Positions 45,791-54,375 of a DNA stretch of 64,000 bases are shown here, piece by piece. Made by a program: the position numbers and the translations under genes. The first letter of the stretch is position 1; each line of letters opens with the position of its first letter. The DNA is from an uncultured Lentibacter sp. (lineage in GTDB: Bacteria > Pseudomonadota > Alphaproteobacteria > Rhodobacterales > Rhodobacteraceae), in NCBI GenBank assembly GCA_947497495.1, contig CANMGT010000001.1, forward strand, positions 930,001 to 994,000, in the 5' to 3' direction. Under the pieces are notes generated by a model. The model saw only the letters and a program-made list of their open reading frames with translations. It was not told where the DNA came from and made no database searches.

Positions 45791-46675
45791 TTATGCCAGA
45801 TACGCGTGGTCGCCAGGGAAACTCGGTGTCATGCGCACGCCCTCAAAACTACGATAGATTTCGTTGGCGTTGTAGACTTCTTCAAACGCAGCACAGAGCT
45901 CTTCGCGGGAGTATTTTTGAGGCGGGCCTGCTACCCGCAGCACGGAACCATCGTCGTCGACGGAGATCTGATTGCCTTGGAAAACCGCGTCAGGCGCGCT
46001 CCATACGGAAGGCACTTTAAAGCGGTCAAGCGGTTCGGGAATATTTGCGTCTAGAGTGGCAGTTTCGGTTTTTCCCAAGCGGATCAGTAGGCGGCGGATC
46101 ATCTCTGACAGAACAAACTGTGAGGGGTGATTGAACGTAAAGAACAGGCGCTCGCGGTCTTCATGCTCTGTTAAAAAATCGGAAATTGTGACGTCACACA
46201 ACGCTTCTTTGTCCTGAAGCTGGCGAAGTGAAGCGGCGCGGGCGGCCGATAAGAAATCTGGATCAGGATCATCCAAAACTGCGGGGTCGACCCGGCCTGT
46301 TTGGGCCCAGCTTTTGTACAGTCGAATATCGTGCAGAGCTTCTAACGGGCCCATCAAACGGCCGTGCTTGGGGTGCGTAAAATAGCGTAGATAGGGCTGC
46401 TGCCCTGCGTAAAAGATGTTGGGCCAAACCACGACTTTGTCGCCAAATCGGTCTTTTAGGTTCTTAGTGGCCAAATGTGTTGGTTTGAAACCGTCTTGGG
46501 TGAGTTGGGCGAAAATAATATCGGCCTGTTCTATCTGGGTCAGATGTGCGCCTTCGTCTTCAGCTTTTGCAAGATGCACGATAATCGGATCTAGGGATTC
46601 TGTCTCGGGGGCCACGCGAGGGACAAGCAAAGAGACGGGACGGGCCTGACAATTGGCTATAACTTGTATCTTCAT
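45791..46675 (-). CDS. WcbI-like polysaccharide biosynthesis protein
   Basis: This 294-residue protein begins MKIQVIANCQARPVSLLVPR. The NCQ segment near the N-terminus and the DIIFAQLTQDGF, VVVWPNIFYAGQQPY and FFTFNHPSQFVLSEMIRRLL segments match the WcbI family, capsule-locus proteins described in Burkholderia as putative acetyltransferases. Its exact reaction is not established. The ATG at 46675 is chosen; the frame is open ten codons further. It transcribes away from the DUF2793 gene. Confidence 0.82.
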   Translation of the reverse strand: MKIQVIANCQARPVSLLVPRVAPETESLDPIIVHLAKAEDEGAHLTQIEQADIIFAQLTQDGFKPTHLATKNLKDRFGDKVVVWPNIFYAGQQPYLRYFTHPKHGRLMGPLEALHDIRLYKSWAQTGRVDPAVLDDPDPDFLSAARAASLRQLQDKEALCDVTISDFLTEHEDRERLFFTFNHPSQFVLSEMIRRLLIRLGKTETATLDANIPEPLDRFKVPSVWSAPDAVFQGNQISVDDDGSVLRVAGPPQKYSREELCAAFEEVYNANEIYRSFEGVRMTPSFPGDHAYLA

Positions 46676-47098
46676 TTTGCTTCCTCTTGAAAAAAGAACT
46701 TTCAACCTGTTTTGCGAGTTATTAGGATTTTCTTTTTATAATGAGAACCTAATGTACTGAAAACATTCATTAACTAATCCGAGCACGGTCTTTCATTTGT
46801 TCGAAATTGGCTAGCAGTTTTTGCAGCCTGTGACAATGCCCAGTACTTTTCCCAAGCGTGTGTACAGCTGTGTTTCGTCTTGTGAATCAGCCGGTTTCGG
46901 TTGGTAGCATTCAGGCTTTGCTTCGTTTCAAAACCGCTACCATAATTCGTTTGCATCTTCTTGTTGCGCTTCCACATTCCCGACCGTGCGGTGCATTTTT
47001 GAAGAATTAAGCCTCAGAAACGATCTTCTCGTCGTGGCCTCGCACGTTACTCGCGAGCTTCTCGGCCGCGTCGATTTTCCTTTTGAAAGGCCATTCAC
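46676..47098. other. Divergent intergenic region of about 420 bases, no gene seen
   Basis: It separates the WcbI-like gene from the DUF2793 gene and should hold both promoters. It is AT-rich near the WcbI side. A 67-codon frame on the minus strand (46774-46977) is basic and shows no similarity I recognise, so I do not call it. No IS ends, tRNA or clear hairpin found. Confidence 0.6.
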
Positions 47099-48505
47099 AT
47101 GCCAGACCGTTCCCAGATATTGTCGTTGCCCTATATACAGCCCTCGCAAGCCCAGAAGCATGTCACGCACAACGAAGCGTTGCGCCAGCTTGATGCAATC
47201 GTTCAGCTTGCTGTGGCTGATGCTACCTTAGCTGCGCCGCCCTCAAGCCCGGCTGCCGGAGATCGCTATATTGTTGCCTCTGCGGCTTCAGGCGCCTGGG
47301 CGGGGCAAGAAAACGCTGTGGCGATTTTCTCGGAGGGTGCTTGGGTGTTTTACGCCCCTGTGGCTGGTTGGCATGCGGATGTTTTGGCCACGGGTGCTAC
47401 GTTGCGCTTTGACGGTGCTGCTTGGGTGCCACCCATGGTGGAGGCATTGCAGAATCTGGAACTGCTTGGTGTAAGCGCAACCGCCGACAGTGTGAACCGT
47501 CTAAGTGTGGCCTCCGACGCGACTTTGTTGTCACATGCGGGGAACGGCCACCAACTCAAGTTGAACAAAGCGGCAGTCGGCGACACCGCGAGCTTGCTGT
47601 TTCAGACGGGATACTCGGGCCGCGCTGAAATGGGCACTGCAGGAAATGACGATTTCTCGATCAAAGTGTCTCCTGACGGCGTGAACTTCCACGACGGTAT
47701 GGTTGTTGATGGCCAAACTGGTGAAGTTGCGTTTCCCAATGGCAGCTCCGACTTTCGCGAGCGCTTGTCTGGTGACCGTTCTTATCACGTCCGGCCTGAT
47801 GGCAGTGACAGCAACGACGGCCTCTCAAACACTGCTGGCGGCGCATTTGCCACTATCCAGAATGCCGTTGATGCCATGATGCGCCTCGATTGCGGGAACT
47901 ATGATGTCACCATCAACGTCGCCGCGGGTACTTACCCCGAGGCTGTTACTGTCTCCGGCCTCGTGCTGGGAAGCGGCACCTACAAGCTCCGTGGTGATCC
48001 GGCGGCCCCTGAAACCGTCAAGATAGACCGTGCGATCTTTGAGAAAAACACAATGATTTCGATGGAGGGCTTCGAGTTTACCGGTGGCAATGGCGTCATT
48101 GTACGGAGCCGAGCGCAGGCCACCTTGGGCGCAGCACGCTTTAGCGGTTCGGGTGCGGCAATCAGTATGCGTGACGCGTTTCTAGACTGTAACTACGCGA
48201 CGCTTGAGTTCGCGAGTACGATCACGTCGATCGCAACGATGTACAACTATGCCAATCTCTCGATGTACGGGACCAATCTGGTGATCGACGCCAACATCAA
48301 CTGGGGAGCGTCTGGCGCTTTCTACATGAGAAGTTTTTGTTTGGCGTGGCTTCAAGCCGCACAGTTTTCTGGCCAAACGGCGAGCTGCGTTGGGCGGCGT
48401 TATAACGTTGGCCTCAACTCGGCGCTCAACACTGCGGGACAGGGGGCTAGCTTCATTCCAGGGGATGGCGCCGGTACTGTAGAAGCGGGCGGGCAATACA
48501 TTTAA
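47099..48505 (+). CDS. DUF2793 protein with a C-terminal beta-helix, phage/GTA spike-like
   Basis: The 468-residue protein starts with a DUF2793 domain (about 1-110): LPYIQPSQAQKHVTHNEALR, QLDAIVQLAV, then APPSSPAAGDRYIVA. The middle (about 160-215) has KAAVGDTASLLFQTGYSGRA, a pattern common in phage tail or GTA structural proteins. The C-terminal half, from VRPDGSDSNDGLSNTAGGAF onward, resembles a right-handed beta-helix of the pectate-lyase or tail-spike kind. There is no signal peptide. No other phage genes are near. Head spikes of the Rhodobacter capsulatus gene transfer agent bind capsule, which makes its place in this locus notable. The role is inferred. Confidence 0.82.
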   Translation: MPDRSQILSLPYIQPSQAQKHVTHNEALRQLDAIVQLAVADATLAAPPSSPAAGDRYIVASAASGAWAGQENAVAIFSEGAWVFYAPVAGWHADVLATGATLRFDGAAWVPPMVEALQNLELLGVSATADSVNRLSVASDATLLSHAGNGHQLKLNKAAVGDTASLLFQTGYSGRAEMGTAGNDDFSIKVSPDGVNFHDGMVVDGQTGEVAFPNGSSDFRERLSGDRSYHVRPDGSDSNDGLSNTAGGAFATIQNAVDAMMRLDCGNYDVTINVAAGTYPEAVTVSGLVLGSGTYKLRGDPAAPETVKIDRAIFEKNTMISMEGFEFTGGNGVIVRSRAQATLGAARFSGSGAAISMRDAFLDCNYATLEFASTITSIATMYNYANLSMYGTNLVIDANINWGASGAFYMRSFCLAWLQAAQFSGQTASCVGRRYNVGLNSALNTAGQGASFIPGDGAGTVEAGGQYI

Positions 48506-48511
48506 ACTTAC

Positions 48512-48557
48512 CATGCCCTCGGTTTCGACGCGACTGATGTCAAACACTGAGGGCATG
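48512..48557. repeat. Inverted repeat CATGCCCTC / GAGGGCATG after the DUF2793 gene
   Basis: Perfect 9-base arms at 48512-48520 and 48549-48557 flank a 28-base spacer, starting seven bases after the DUF2793 stop. The spacer is long for a terminator, and only a TTTCT follows. It could stabilise the mRNA end or bind a regulator. Confidence 0.45.
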
Positions 48558-48666
48558 CGGGTTTCTGGTTTGGCTAGCATCTGCCTGACCATCACACTAA
48601 GAGTTTAATACCAGCTTTTAGTACTGACCTGTATTTGGAGCAGAGTTTGGAGCAGGGGAGCCTAGT

Positions 48667-49338
48667 ATGCCGATTGTGAGTATTGCCGGGAAAAAGGTCT
48701 ACTTTGCGCATGTTCCAAAGTGTGCGGGCACCGCGATAGAGTTGTATCTGGAAAAGCAATTTGGCCCGTTAGCGTTTCGGGATGGGCAGTTTTATCGACG
48801 CCCTCAAAGGCGGCGTTGGACGCGAAGCTCCCCCCAACACGTCGATGCCGAGGCGATTTCTGTTCTCTTTCCCGACGGATTTTTCGACGCAAGCTTTGCG
48901 GTGGTGCGTAGCCCCGTGGCGCGGATTGTTTCGGCGTTTCGGTTTCAACGCGATATCGAAGGGACGGTTGGCGCTGATGTGTCATTGGCTGGCTGGCTTG
49001 AAAAAGTGCACCGAAAGCGTAACACCTCACCATGGCAGTTTGACAATCACACCCGCACGATGGACGAGATCGTTCCTCAAGGCGCGCGTTGTTTTCGGCT
49101 GGAAGATGGCTTGGATGCAGTTGTCGCGTGGTTGCAAGACTTGGCTGGCCCGGGGCACGACTTGCCGCTGCAAATTGAGCCCCGCAATGTTTTGGATAAA
49201 CGGCTGGAGTTTGAGGGCAAGCCGGTCAGGCCTGTTGTGCCCAATCAGGAGGAACTGGCGCTTATCGCAAAACACTACGCAGCCGACTACACCCGTTTTG
49301 GCTATGACACAGCAACCGGACGACCGCTTGCACTGTGA
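48667..49338 (+). CDS. Sulfotransferase family 2 protein
   Basis: A 223-residue protein with VYFAHVPKCAGTAIELYL near residues 11-28, the PKCAGT form of the phosphosulfate loop, and FAVVRSPVARIVSAFRFQRD near 77-96, the 3'-phosphate motif with Arg and Ser. Both are intact, so it is a likely PAPS-dependent enzyme. It follows the DUF2793 gene in the same direction after 160 bases. Its acceptor is unknown. Confidence 0.87.
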   Translation: MPIVSIAGKKVYFAHVPKCAGTAIELYLEKQFGPLAFRDGQFYRRPQRRRWTRSSPQHVDAEAISVLFPDGFFDASFAVVRSPVARIVSAFRFQRDIEGTVGADVSLAGWLEKVHRKRNTSPWQFDNHTRTMDEIVPQGARCFRLEDGLDAVVAWLQDLAGPGHDLPLQIEPRNVLDKRLEFEGKPVRPVVPNQEELALIAKHYAADYTRFGYDTATGRPLAL

Positions 49339-49349
49339 TCGCTACAGAA

Positions 49350-49410
49350 AGTGGGAGGGCGACTTGAACCGCAAAAGTTGGCTCCCTTCGCTCTAACCAG
49401 AGGCTAGCCC
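49350..49410 (-). other. tRNA-like remnant between a sulfotransferase gene and manC
   Basis: On the minus strand the sequence contains CTGGTTAGAGCG, like a tRNA D-arm, and GCGGTTCAAGTCGC, like a T-arm, with GGGAG and CTCCC able to pair around the second. An anticodon arm and matching acceptor ends are not found, so it is not a functional tRNA. It may be a scar of a tRNA-targeted integration, or chance. It overlaps the end of manC by a few bases. Confidence 0.25.
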
Positions 49411-50858
49411 TTGGCGCCTTGTCCCCGTGCATAGATGTCTTCGTAACGAACGATGTCATCCTCGCCCAAATACGACCCTGTCTGCACTTCGATCAGCTCC
49501 ATAGGAACTTTGCCCGGGTTTTCCATCCGGTGCACTGCGCCTAGAGGGATGTAAACTGACTCGTTTTCGCCGACCAACTTGACAGTTTCATCAATCGTGA
49601 CTCGTGCGGTTCCCGCAACGACGATCCAGTGTTCTGAGCGGTGGACGTGACTTTGTAGGCTCAACGACGCACCCGGGTTCACGACAATGCGCTTAACCTG
49701 AAACCGATCGCGTATAGTTAGGCTCTCGAAGTACCCCCAAGGGCGGAAATCATACGGGAAAGTGTCGGCTTGCACGATGTCTTGCTTGCGCATTTGCTTA
49801 ACCACAGCGCCCAGATCAGCAACGCGGGTGCGATCAGCCACAAGCACCGCATCTTTCATCGCGATCGCGACGATGTTGTCGAGGCCAAGGCCGACGAGCT
49901 GTAGGCTGTCGTTTTCGGAACGTAAAAGCGTATCGCTGCACTCAACTGCCAATGCAGCCCCGTGGGTACCAACGCCTGTTTCATCCAAATCCATGTGCTG
50001 CCGCACGGCTTCCCAGCCACCCAGATCTGACCAATCGCCAGTGTGGGTGACAACGGCTAGGTTTTTGGCTTTCTCCATGATCGCGAAGTCGATCGAGATG
50101 TCGTCGCACTGCGCCCAGGAAGTGGCTTCAAGGCGCAGAAAGCCAAGATCGGTGCTTGCTTGTGTGACAGAGGCTTGTGCCGCTTCTAGCATGTCAGGCG
50201 CATATCTGTGGAACGCGTCGATCAATGTCTGCGCGGAATAGAGGAAGATGCCAGAGTTCCACAAGAACCGACCGGTGGCGATCATCTTGGCGGCCTTCTC
50301 CGCGTCAGGTTTTTCAACAAACCCGAGGAGCGGTGTTGTCTCTTCGTTGCTGAGCGTGTTCGCGCCCGTTTCACCCAATTCGAGATAGCCGTAACCAGTC
50401 TCTGGACGGCTTGGGGCCACACCAAAGGTTACAATTTGGCCATCAGCGGCGGCGTCAGCTCCCTTGAGCACGCTTTCCTGAAACTTGGCTACATCTTTGA
50501 TGTAGTGGTCTGAGGGGGCCGCCAAGATCAGCGCTTCTGGGTTGTCCTGCGCGGCAACGAGGGCAGCCGCCAAAAGTGCAGGGGCAGTATTGCGCGCTGC
50601 GGGCTCGATGAGCACTGGGCCCGGATCAACGCCGATATCGGACAGCTGTTGAGTGACGATGAATCTGAAGTCGGAGTTCGTAACAATTACGGGTGCTGCG
50701 AAGCCCTTACCTGAAAGGCGGGCCGCAGATTGTTGAAACAAGCTATGATCGCCGATAAGTGGCGTGAATTGCTTAGGGTAGCTTTTGCGCGACAACGGCC
50801 ACAGCCGTGTTCCGGAACCGCCACAAAGAATGACGGGCGTGATTTCTGGTCGAGACAT
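49404..50858 (-). CDS. manC: Mannose-1-phosphate guanylyltransferase / mannose-6-phosphate isomerase
   Basis: This bifunctional type II ManC has 484 residues. The N-terminal transferase domain has VILCGGSGTRLWPLSRKSYP and KQF, and the FVEKP segment near residue 190; it makes GDP-mannose from mannose-1-phosphate and GTP. The C-terminal cupin (RPWGYFESL, QSHVHRSEHWIVVAGTARV) corresponds to the phosphomannose isomerase half. GDP-mannose would feed mannose or fucose-type residues into the polysaccharide. No manB or gmd is in the window. It is the rightmost gene I assign to the polysaccharide region. Confidence 0.95.
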   Translation of the reverse strand: MSRPEITPVILCGGSGTRLWPLSRKSYPKQFTPLIGDHSLFQQSAARLSGKGFAAPVIVTNSDFRFIVTQQLSDIGVDPGPVLIEPAARNTAPALLAAALVAAQDNPEALILAAPSDHYIKDVAKFQESVLKGADAAADGQIVTFGVAPSRPETGYGYLELGETGANTLSNEETTPLLGFVEKPDAEKAAKMIATGRFLWNSGIFLYSAQTLIDAFHRYAPDMLEAAQASVTQASTDLGFLRLEATSWAQCDDISIDFAIMEKAKNLAVVTHTGDWSDLGGWEAVRQHMDLDETGVGTHGAALAVECSDTLLRSENDSLQLVGLGLDNIVAIAMKDAVLVADRTRVADLGAVVKQMRKQDIVQADTFPYDFRPWGYFESLTIRDRFQVKRIVVNPGASLSLQSHVHRSEHWIVVAGTARVTIDETVKLVGENESVYIPLGAVHRMENPGKVPMELIEVQTGSYLGEDDIVRYEDIYARGQGAKG

Positions 50859-50933
50859 ACTACATCCTTTAAATCATCCGGCTAATTTCGGCTACCGTGT
50901 GCCATGGCTTCAAATTGCAAAACTCAAATGCAA

Positions 50934-52211
50934 TTACCTTTTAGGATGGAGTGCCGGTTTTGCCAAGAGTTGACCACGTTCCTGCGAGACGACGACGGCT
51001 TCAAGCACGTCCCCCTCGTTTTGAGGGTCTTTAAACGACACTTCCGCAAACTGCTCGGTGCGGCCCATGTGTGCATTTTCCATCAAGACTTGATGGTGAA
51101 CGCCGAGTTGGGCTTTCAAGTGTAGCTCAACCCGCACGTCTCCTGCCGCGCGCAGCCGAGCTGCTCGTTTTTTGATGTCCGCACCATGCACGGCAGGCAT
51201 CCGTGCTGCGGGCGTGCCTTCGCGGGCAGAGTAGGGGAAGACATGCAGCCACGTGAGTTGGCAGTCGTCCACCAGCTTGAGAGAGTTCTCAAAATGCGCC
51301 TCGGTTTCGGTGGGAAAGCCAGCGATAATGTCGGCGCCAAACGTCATGTCGGGCCGCAGCTTCAGCGCCTCTTCGGTAAAGCGGATCGCGTCGTCGCGCA
51401 GGTGCCGCCGCTTCATGCGCTTGAGGATCAGGTCGTCGCCATGTTGCAAGCTGAGGTGCAAATGCGGCATCAAGCGTGGTTCTGTCGCGATCGCCTGCAT
51501 CAGGTTCTCATCAGCCTCGATGCTGTCGATCGAGCTGATCCGCAGGCGCGGCAAGTCAGGCACCAGTTTTAGAATACGCATCACCAAGTCGCCAAAGCGC
51601 GGCGCGGCGGGCAAATCGGCGCCCCAACTCGTCAGGTCGACGCCCGTCAGCACGACTTCGTTGAAGCCACGGTCAACCAAGCGTTTGATCTGCTCGACAA
51701 CAACGCCCGCAGGCACAGAGCGCGAGTTGCCGCGACCATAGGGAATGATGCAAAATGTGCAGCGGTGATCGCAGCCGTTTTGCACCTGCACGTAGGCGCG
51801 GCTTCGGGTGCCGAACCCGTCGATCATATGCCCCGCTGTCTCGGTGACAGACATGATGTCGTTGACCAACACCTTTTCGGTCTCGCCGATCAGATCAGGC
51901 GCGAGGCTCTTCCAGGTGTCGGGCTGCATCTTCTCGTGGTTGCCGACAACGCGGGTGACTTCAGCCATTTCGGCGAATGTTTCTGGCTCGGTTTGCGCCG
52001 CGCATCCCGTTACGATGATCGGCGCGTCAGGGTGCTCGCGGCGCAAGCGCCTGATCTCTTTCTTGGCCTTGCGCACCGCTTCAGCCGTCACGGCGCAGGT
52101 GTTCACAACCTGCACGTCGCGAAGCCCCGCCTCTTTGGCCAACTCGCGCATCGCCTCGCTTTCATAAGCGTTGAGGCGGCAGCCTAATGTTGTAAACCTT
52201 GGCGCGCTCAT
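50934..52211 (-). CDS. mtaB: tRNA t6A37 methylthiotransferase MtaB
   Basis: MtaB converts N6-threonylcarbamoyladenosine at position 37 of tRNA to its 2-methylthio form with two iron-sulfur clusters and SAM. The 425-residue protein has the N-terminal [14 protein letters not shown] and [16 protein letters not shown] cysteine motifs, then the radical-[21 protein letters not shown] with CxxxCxxC, and SRSVPAG. The start at 52211 overlaps the dapF stop (ATGA); the frame is open a few codons further. The dapF-mtaB pair is commonly linked in alphaproteobacteria. Confidence 0.94.
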   Translation of the reverse strand: MSAPRFTTLGCRLNAYESEAMRELAKEAGLRDVQVVNTCAVTAEAVRKAKKEIRRLRREHPDAPIIVTGCAAQTEPETFAEMAEVTRVVGNHEKMQPDTWKSLAPDLIGETEKVLVNDIMSVTETAGHMIDGFGTRSRAYVQVQNGCDHRCTFCIIPYGRGNSRSVPAGVVVEQIKRLVDRGFNEVVLTGVDLTSWGADLPAAPRFGDLVMRILKLVPDLPRLRISSIDSIEADENLMQAIATEPRLMPHLHLSLQHGDDLILKRMKRRHLRDDAIRFTEEALKLRPDMTFGADIIAGFPTETEAHFENSLKLVDDCQLTWLHVFPYSAREGTPAARMPAVHGADIKKRAARLRAAGDVRVELHLKAQLGVHHQVLMENAHMGRTEQFAEVSFKDPQNEGDVLEAVVVSQERGQLLAKPALHPKR

Positions 52212-53023
52212 GACGTGCGCCACTGTCCGTCAAACACATGCGCCGTTTGGCCCGTCATCCAGACGCCATCGTCACGCCAGTCAACAACCAGCGTGCCGCC
52301 GTCCAGATCAATCCGGACTTTGCGGCCCGTTAGCCCCCGTCGTGCCGCCGCAACAGCCGTTGCGCAGGAAGACGAGCCGGAGGCCTGCGTCACACCCACG
52401 CCACGCTCCCACACGCGCATGCGAATGTGGTCAGGGCCGATCACACTGGCAACCTGCACATTGGTGCGCTCGGGAAACAGCGGGTGATGCTCATAGCGCG
52501 CGCCGAATGGCTCAAGTTCGACGGCCTCGGCGTCGTCTACGAAGAAGGTGCAATGCGGGTTGCCCATCCCTGTTGCAGTGGGGACGCCTTCGATCGGCAG
52601 CTCGAGCGTATCCATCGCCTCGGCGAGGGGCACATCGGCCCAGTCAAGCAGCGGCTGCCCCATGTTGACAGAGGTGTCCCCGCCGCCCGCATCAACTGCG
52701 TAAAGATCGCCGCGCGCGGTTGTTATGTGGAGCTTTGATTTGCCCGTTTCATCAAGCACATAGCGTGCAATACAGCGCGTGGCGTTGCCACAGGCGCCCG
52801 CTTGGCTGCCATCCGAGTTCCAGAATGTGAGGTGAAAGTCGGCACTGGGCGCATCGGTGATCTCGGCAAGCTGATCATAACCGACGCCACGGTGCCTGTC
52901 GCCCATCGCGCACGCCAGCTCTTGCGTCATCACTGAGTCGCGCCCGCGGCTATCGATGACAACGAAATCGTTGCCGAGCCCATGCATTTTCATGAAAGAA
53001 ATAAGTGTCGCGCGCGTGTCCAT
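52208..53023 (-). CDS. dapF: Diaminopimelate epimerase, second catalytic Cys replaced by Ser
   Basis: DapF epimerises LL- to meso-diaminopimelate for lysine and peptidoglycan. The 271-residue protein shows [30 protein letters not shown] with the first catalytic Cys at 78, [11 protein letters not shown] and PERTNVQ. The second active-site motif, normally ACGTGACA, reads ASGSSSCA at 214-221, so Ser215 takes the place of the catalytic Cys. Since this is presumably the only dapF and is essential, Ser may work or another residue may substitute; I suspect this is a lineage trait. The ATG at 53023 is chosen; upstream ATGs exist at 53032 and 53062. Confidence 0.93.
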   Translation of the reverse strand: MDTRATLISFMKMHGLGNDFVVIDSRGRDSVMTQELACAMGDRHRGVGYDQLAEITDAPSADFHLTFWNSDGSQAGACGNATRCIARYVLDETGKSKLHITTARGDLYAVDAGGGDTSVNMGQPLLDWADVPLAEAMDTLELPIEGVPTATGMGNPHCTFFVDDAEAVELEPFGARYEHHPLFPERTNVQVASVIGPDHIRMRVWERGVGVTQASGSSSCATAVAAARRGLTGRKVRIDLDGGTLVVDWRDDGVWMTGQTAHVFDGQWRTS

Positions 53024-53129
53024 ACCGCGCATATAGGCCCCTACCCGAAAGGAATCCAGCATTGACGCGATTTTCCTCCATTTTCGGGGTTGACCCTAAC
53101 GCCCGCTCTTTCTAGATACGGCGCTTAGT

Positions 53130-53205
53130 GGGCCGTTAGCTCAGTTGGTAGAGCAACTGACTTTTAATCAGTAGGTCGATGGTTCGAACCCATCACGGCT
53201 CACCA
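53130..53205 (+). tRNA. tRNA-Lys (UUU)
   Basis: The 76-base gene folds as a standard cloverleaf. The acceptor GGGCCGT pairs ACGGCTC with one G-T wobble. The D-arm is TAGCTCAGTTGGTAGAGCA. The anticodon arm is ACTGA-CTTTTAA-TCAGT, anticodon TTT. The T-arm has GGTTCGAACCC. CCA is encoded at 53203-53205. It stands alone between dapF and the riboswitch region, divergent from dapF. Confidence 0.98.
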
Positions 53206-53774
53206 CTTTTTCTATACATTACAATGACTTAAATCAGGTCAAAGATGTTGCGCATTCCGAGGTGTGAACAGCCGGAAGCAATACGGAAGCACCGCGACAC
53301 AGATAATTCGTGGATTCGCTGTTGCCGATTAGAGACGACCCTTCTCAGTCAGGTTCCAAAAGCCGTCCATCTATCTTCGACTAGTGCTTCTAATGAGCGT
53401 TGTTTTTGCACCAAAAGATAGGCGGCCGACACAGTATGTTGCCGACCAATTTCCCCCGATGACCACTTTATACGAGTTCCCGATGGTGCTAGCACCTTCG
53501 CTCGTTGTGCCGGCCTTCGTTATGTTCAATCTGTTTGTGGCTATTCGCCAAGTTGAACGCGTATTCATAAAACAATCGACTTCATGAGATCACGGGCACT
53601 TCTCTTTTTTGGTCCTCACCAGTGGAAGCACAATTGAAACCCTTCTAAATTCGGCTCTCTGGCATTGCAGGAACTCAGCACACATCGATCCGGCGTCGTA
53701 ACAGCAAGAGCCGACCATTCGACGGTGCGGCTGCATCCCGGCTCTCGCAAGAACACGCCTCTATCTGACACTTC
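53206..53774. other. Gene-poor stretch downstream of tRNA-Lys
   Basis: About 570 bases with no confident gene. A frame at 53384-53587 (possible ATG at 53459) encodes a short protein with one hydrophobic segment (FPMVLAPSLVVPAFVMFNLF) but has no ribosome-binding site or neighbour support; I leave it as a possible remnant. The position just 3' of a tRNA gene is a typical integration site, so this could be decayed accessory DNA; no att repeat of the tRNA end was found. Confidence 0.5.
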
Positions 53775-53918
53775 AGGCAAAAGCCGTGACGCTTCGGGCG
53801 AAACGCAAAAAACCCCGTGAATGCCAGCTATGAGCGGTAATCCCCGGCTTCACGCGTGGTTGCACCTTGGCGACAACTCTGCGATCAATGGCCACCGACC
53901 AACAGACAGTGACCTGCC
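53775..53918 (+). promoter_or_regulatory. Cobalamin-riboswitch-like leader
   Basis: AGACAGTGACCTGCC at 53904-53918 matches the 3' B12 box (consensus near AGYCAGGAGACCTGCC) well. Upstream, GGCCACCGACC (53890-53900) resembles the GCCACTG element, CCTTGGCGA resembles the preceding GGAAGGCG element, and GCTATGAGCGGTAA resembles the region around AACTGTGAGCGGTGA. The 5' part is more degenerate, so it may be a variant or partially decayed class. It lies directly before a DUF2946 gene and a FecCD-type importer, a context where cobalamin riboswitches are usual. The 5' boundary is approximate. Covariance-model scoring would settle it. Confidence 0.5.
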
Positions 53919-54293
53919 TTGAAACGAACCATCCTTCACAAACTCGGAGTGCTGCTCCCCGCCATATCATGGCTGTTCATTCAGTTCGCGATGACGGGGG
54001 TGATGGTCGGATCATCTGCCAATGGAATGCAGGTCGAAATCTGTTCGCCTTTTGGCATCCAACAGATCACCATTGATCCGGAAACAGGCGAGCCGACCGA
54101 ACCGGCGCTCGGCAATGAAGGTTGTGACTGGTGCCAGTCTTTCGGCTTGGTTGTCGACACGGCCGAGCGTGGAGACGTGGACTGGCAGCTCTTGGCGCAG
54201 AGCCATCAAAAGCTGTTGCCGCTTGCGCCGTCGCGCCACACCCCGCTGCGTTTGACTGCAGATTACAACAGCCGCGCCCCTCCGGCCCTTTGA
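53919..54293 (+). CDS. DUF2946-like small membrane-anchored or exported protein
   Basis: This 124-residue protein has a hydrophobic N-terminal segment (LGVLLPAISWLFIQFAMTGV), then EICSPFGIQQITID and NEGCDWCQSFGL. The EIC...G and C..C layout is like DUF2946 proteins, which sit near TonB receptors and metal or cobalamin uptake genes and may handle copper or another metal; the function is not known. The start is a TTG at 53919, immediately after the B12-box-like sequence and with no clear ribosome-binding site; a stop codon at 53910 rules out an earlier start. Translation may thus depend on the leader. Confidence 0.6.
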   Translation: MKRTILHKLGVLLPAISWLFIQFAMTGVMVGSSANGMQVEICSPFGIQQITIDPETGEPTEPALGNEGCDWCQSFGLVVDTAERGDVDWQLLAQSHQKLLPLAPSRHTPLRLTADYNSRAPPAL

Positions 54294-54375
54294 GCTTTCA
54301 CAAAACCTGACAGAAAACCAGAGCTGCGCCCTTTCGGCGGGTTCTGGGCCTCTTATGTGAACCAAAGGAAAACCA

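Noticed and set aside
46774..46977. 67-codon basic frame on the minus strand between the WcbI-like and DUF2793 genes
   Set aside because: No start signal, motif or homology recognised; composition fits chance in an intergenic region.
53384..53587. Short + strand frame with one hydrophobic segment downstream of tRNA-Lys
   Set aside because: No ribosome-binding site, no neighbour support and no family recognised; recorded only in the gap entry.
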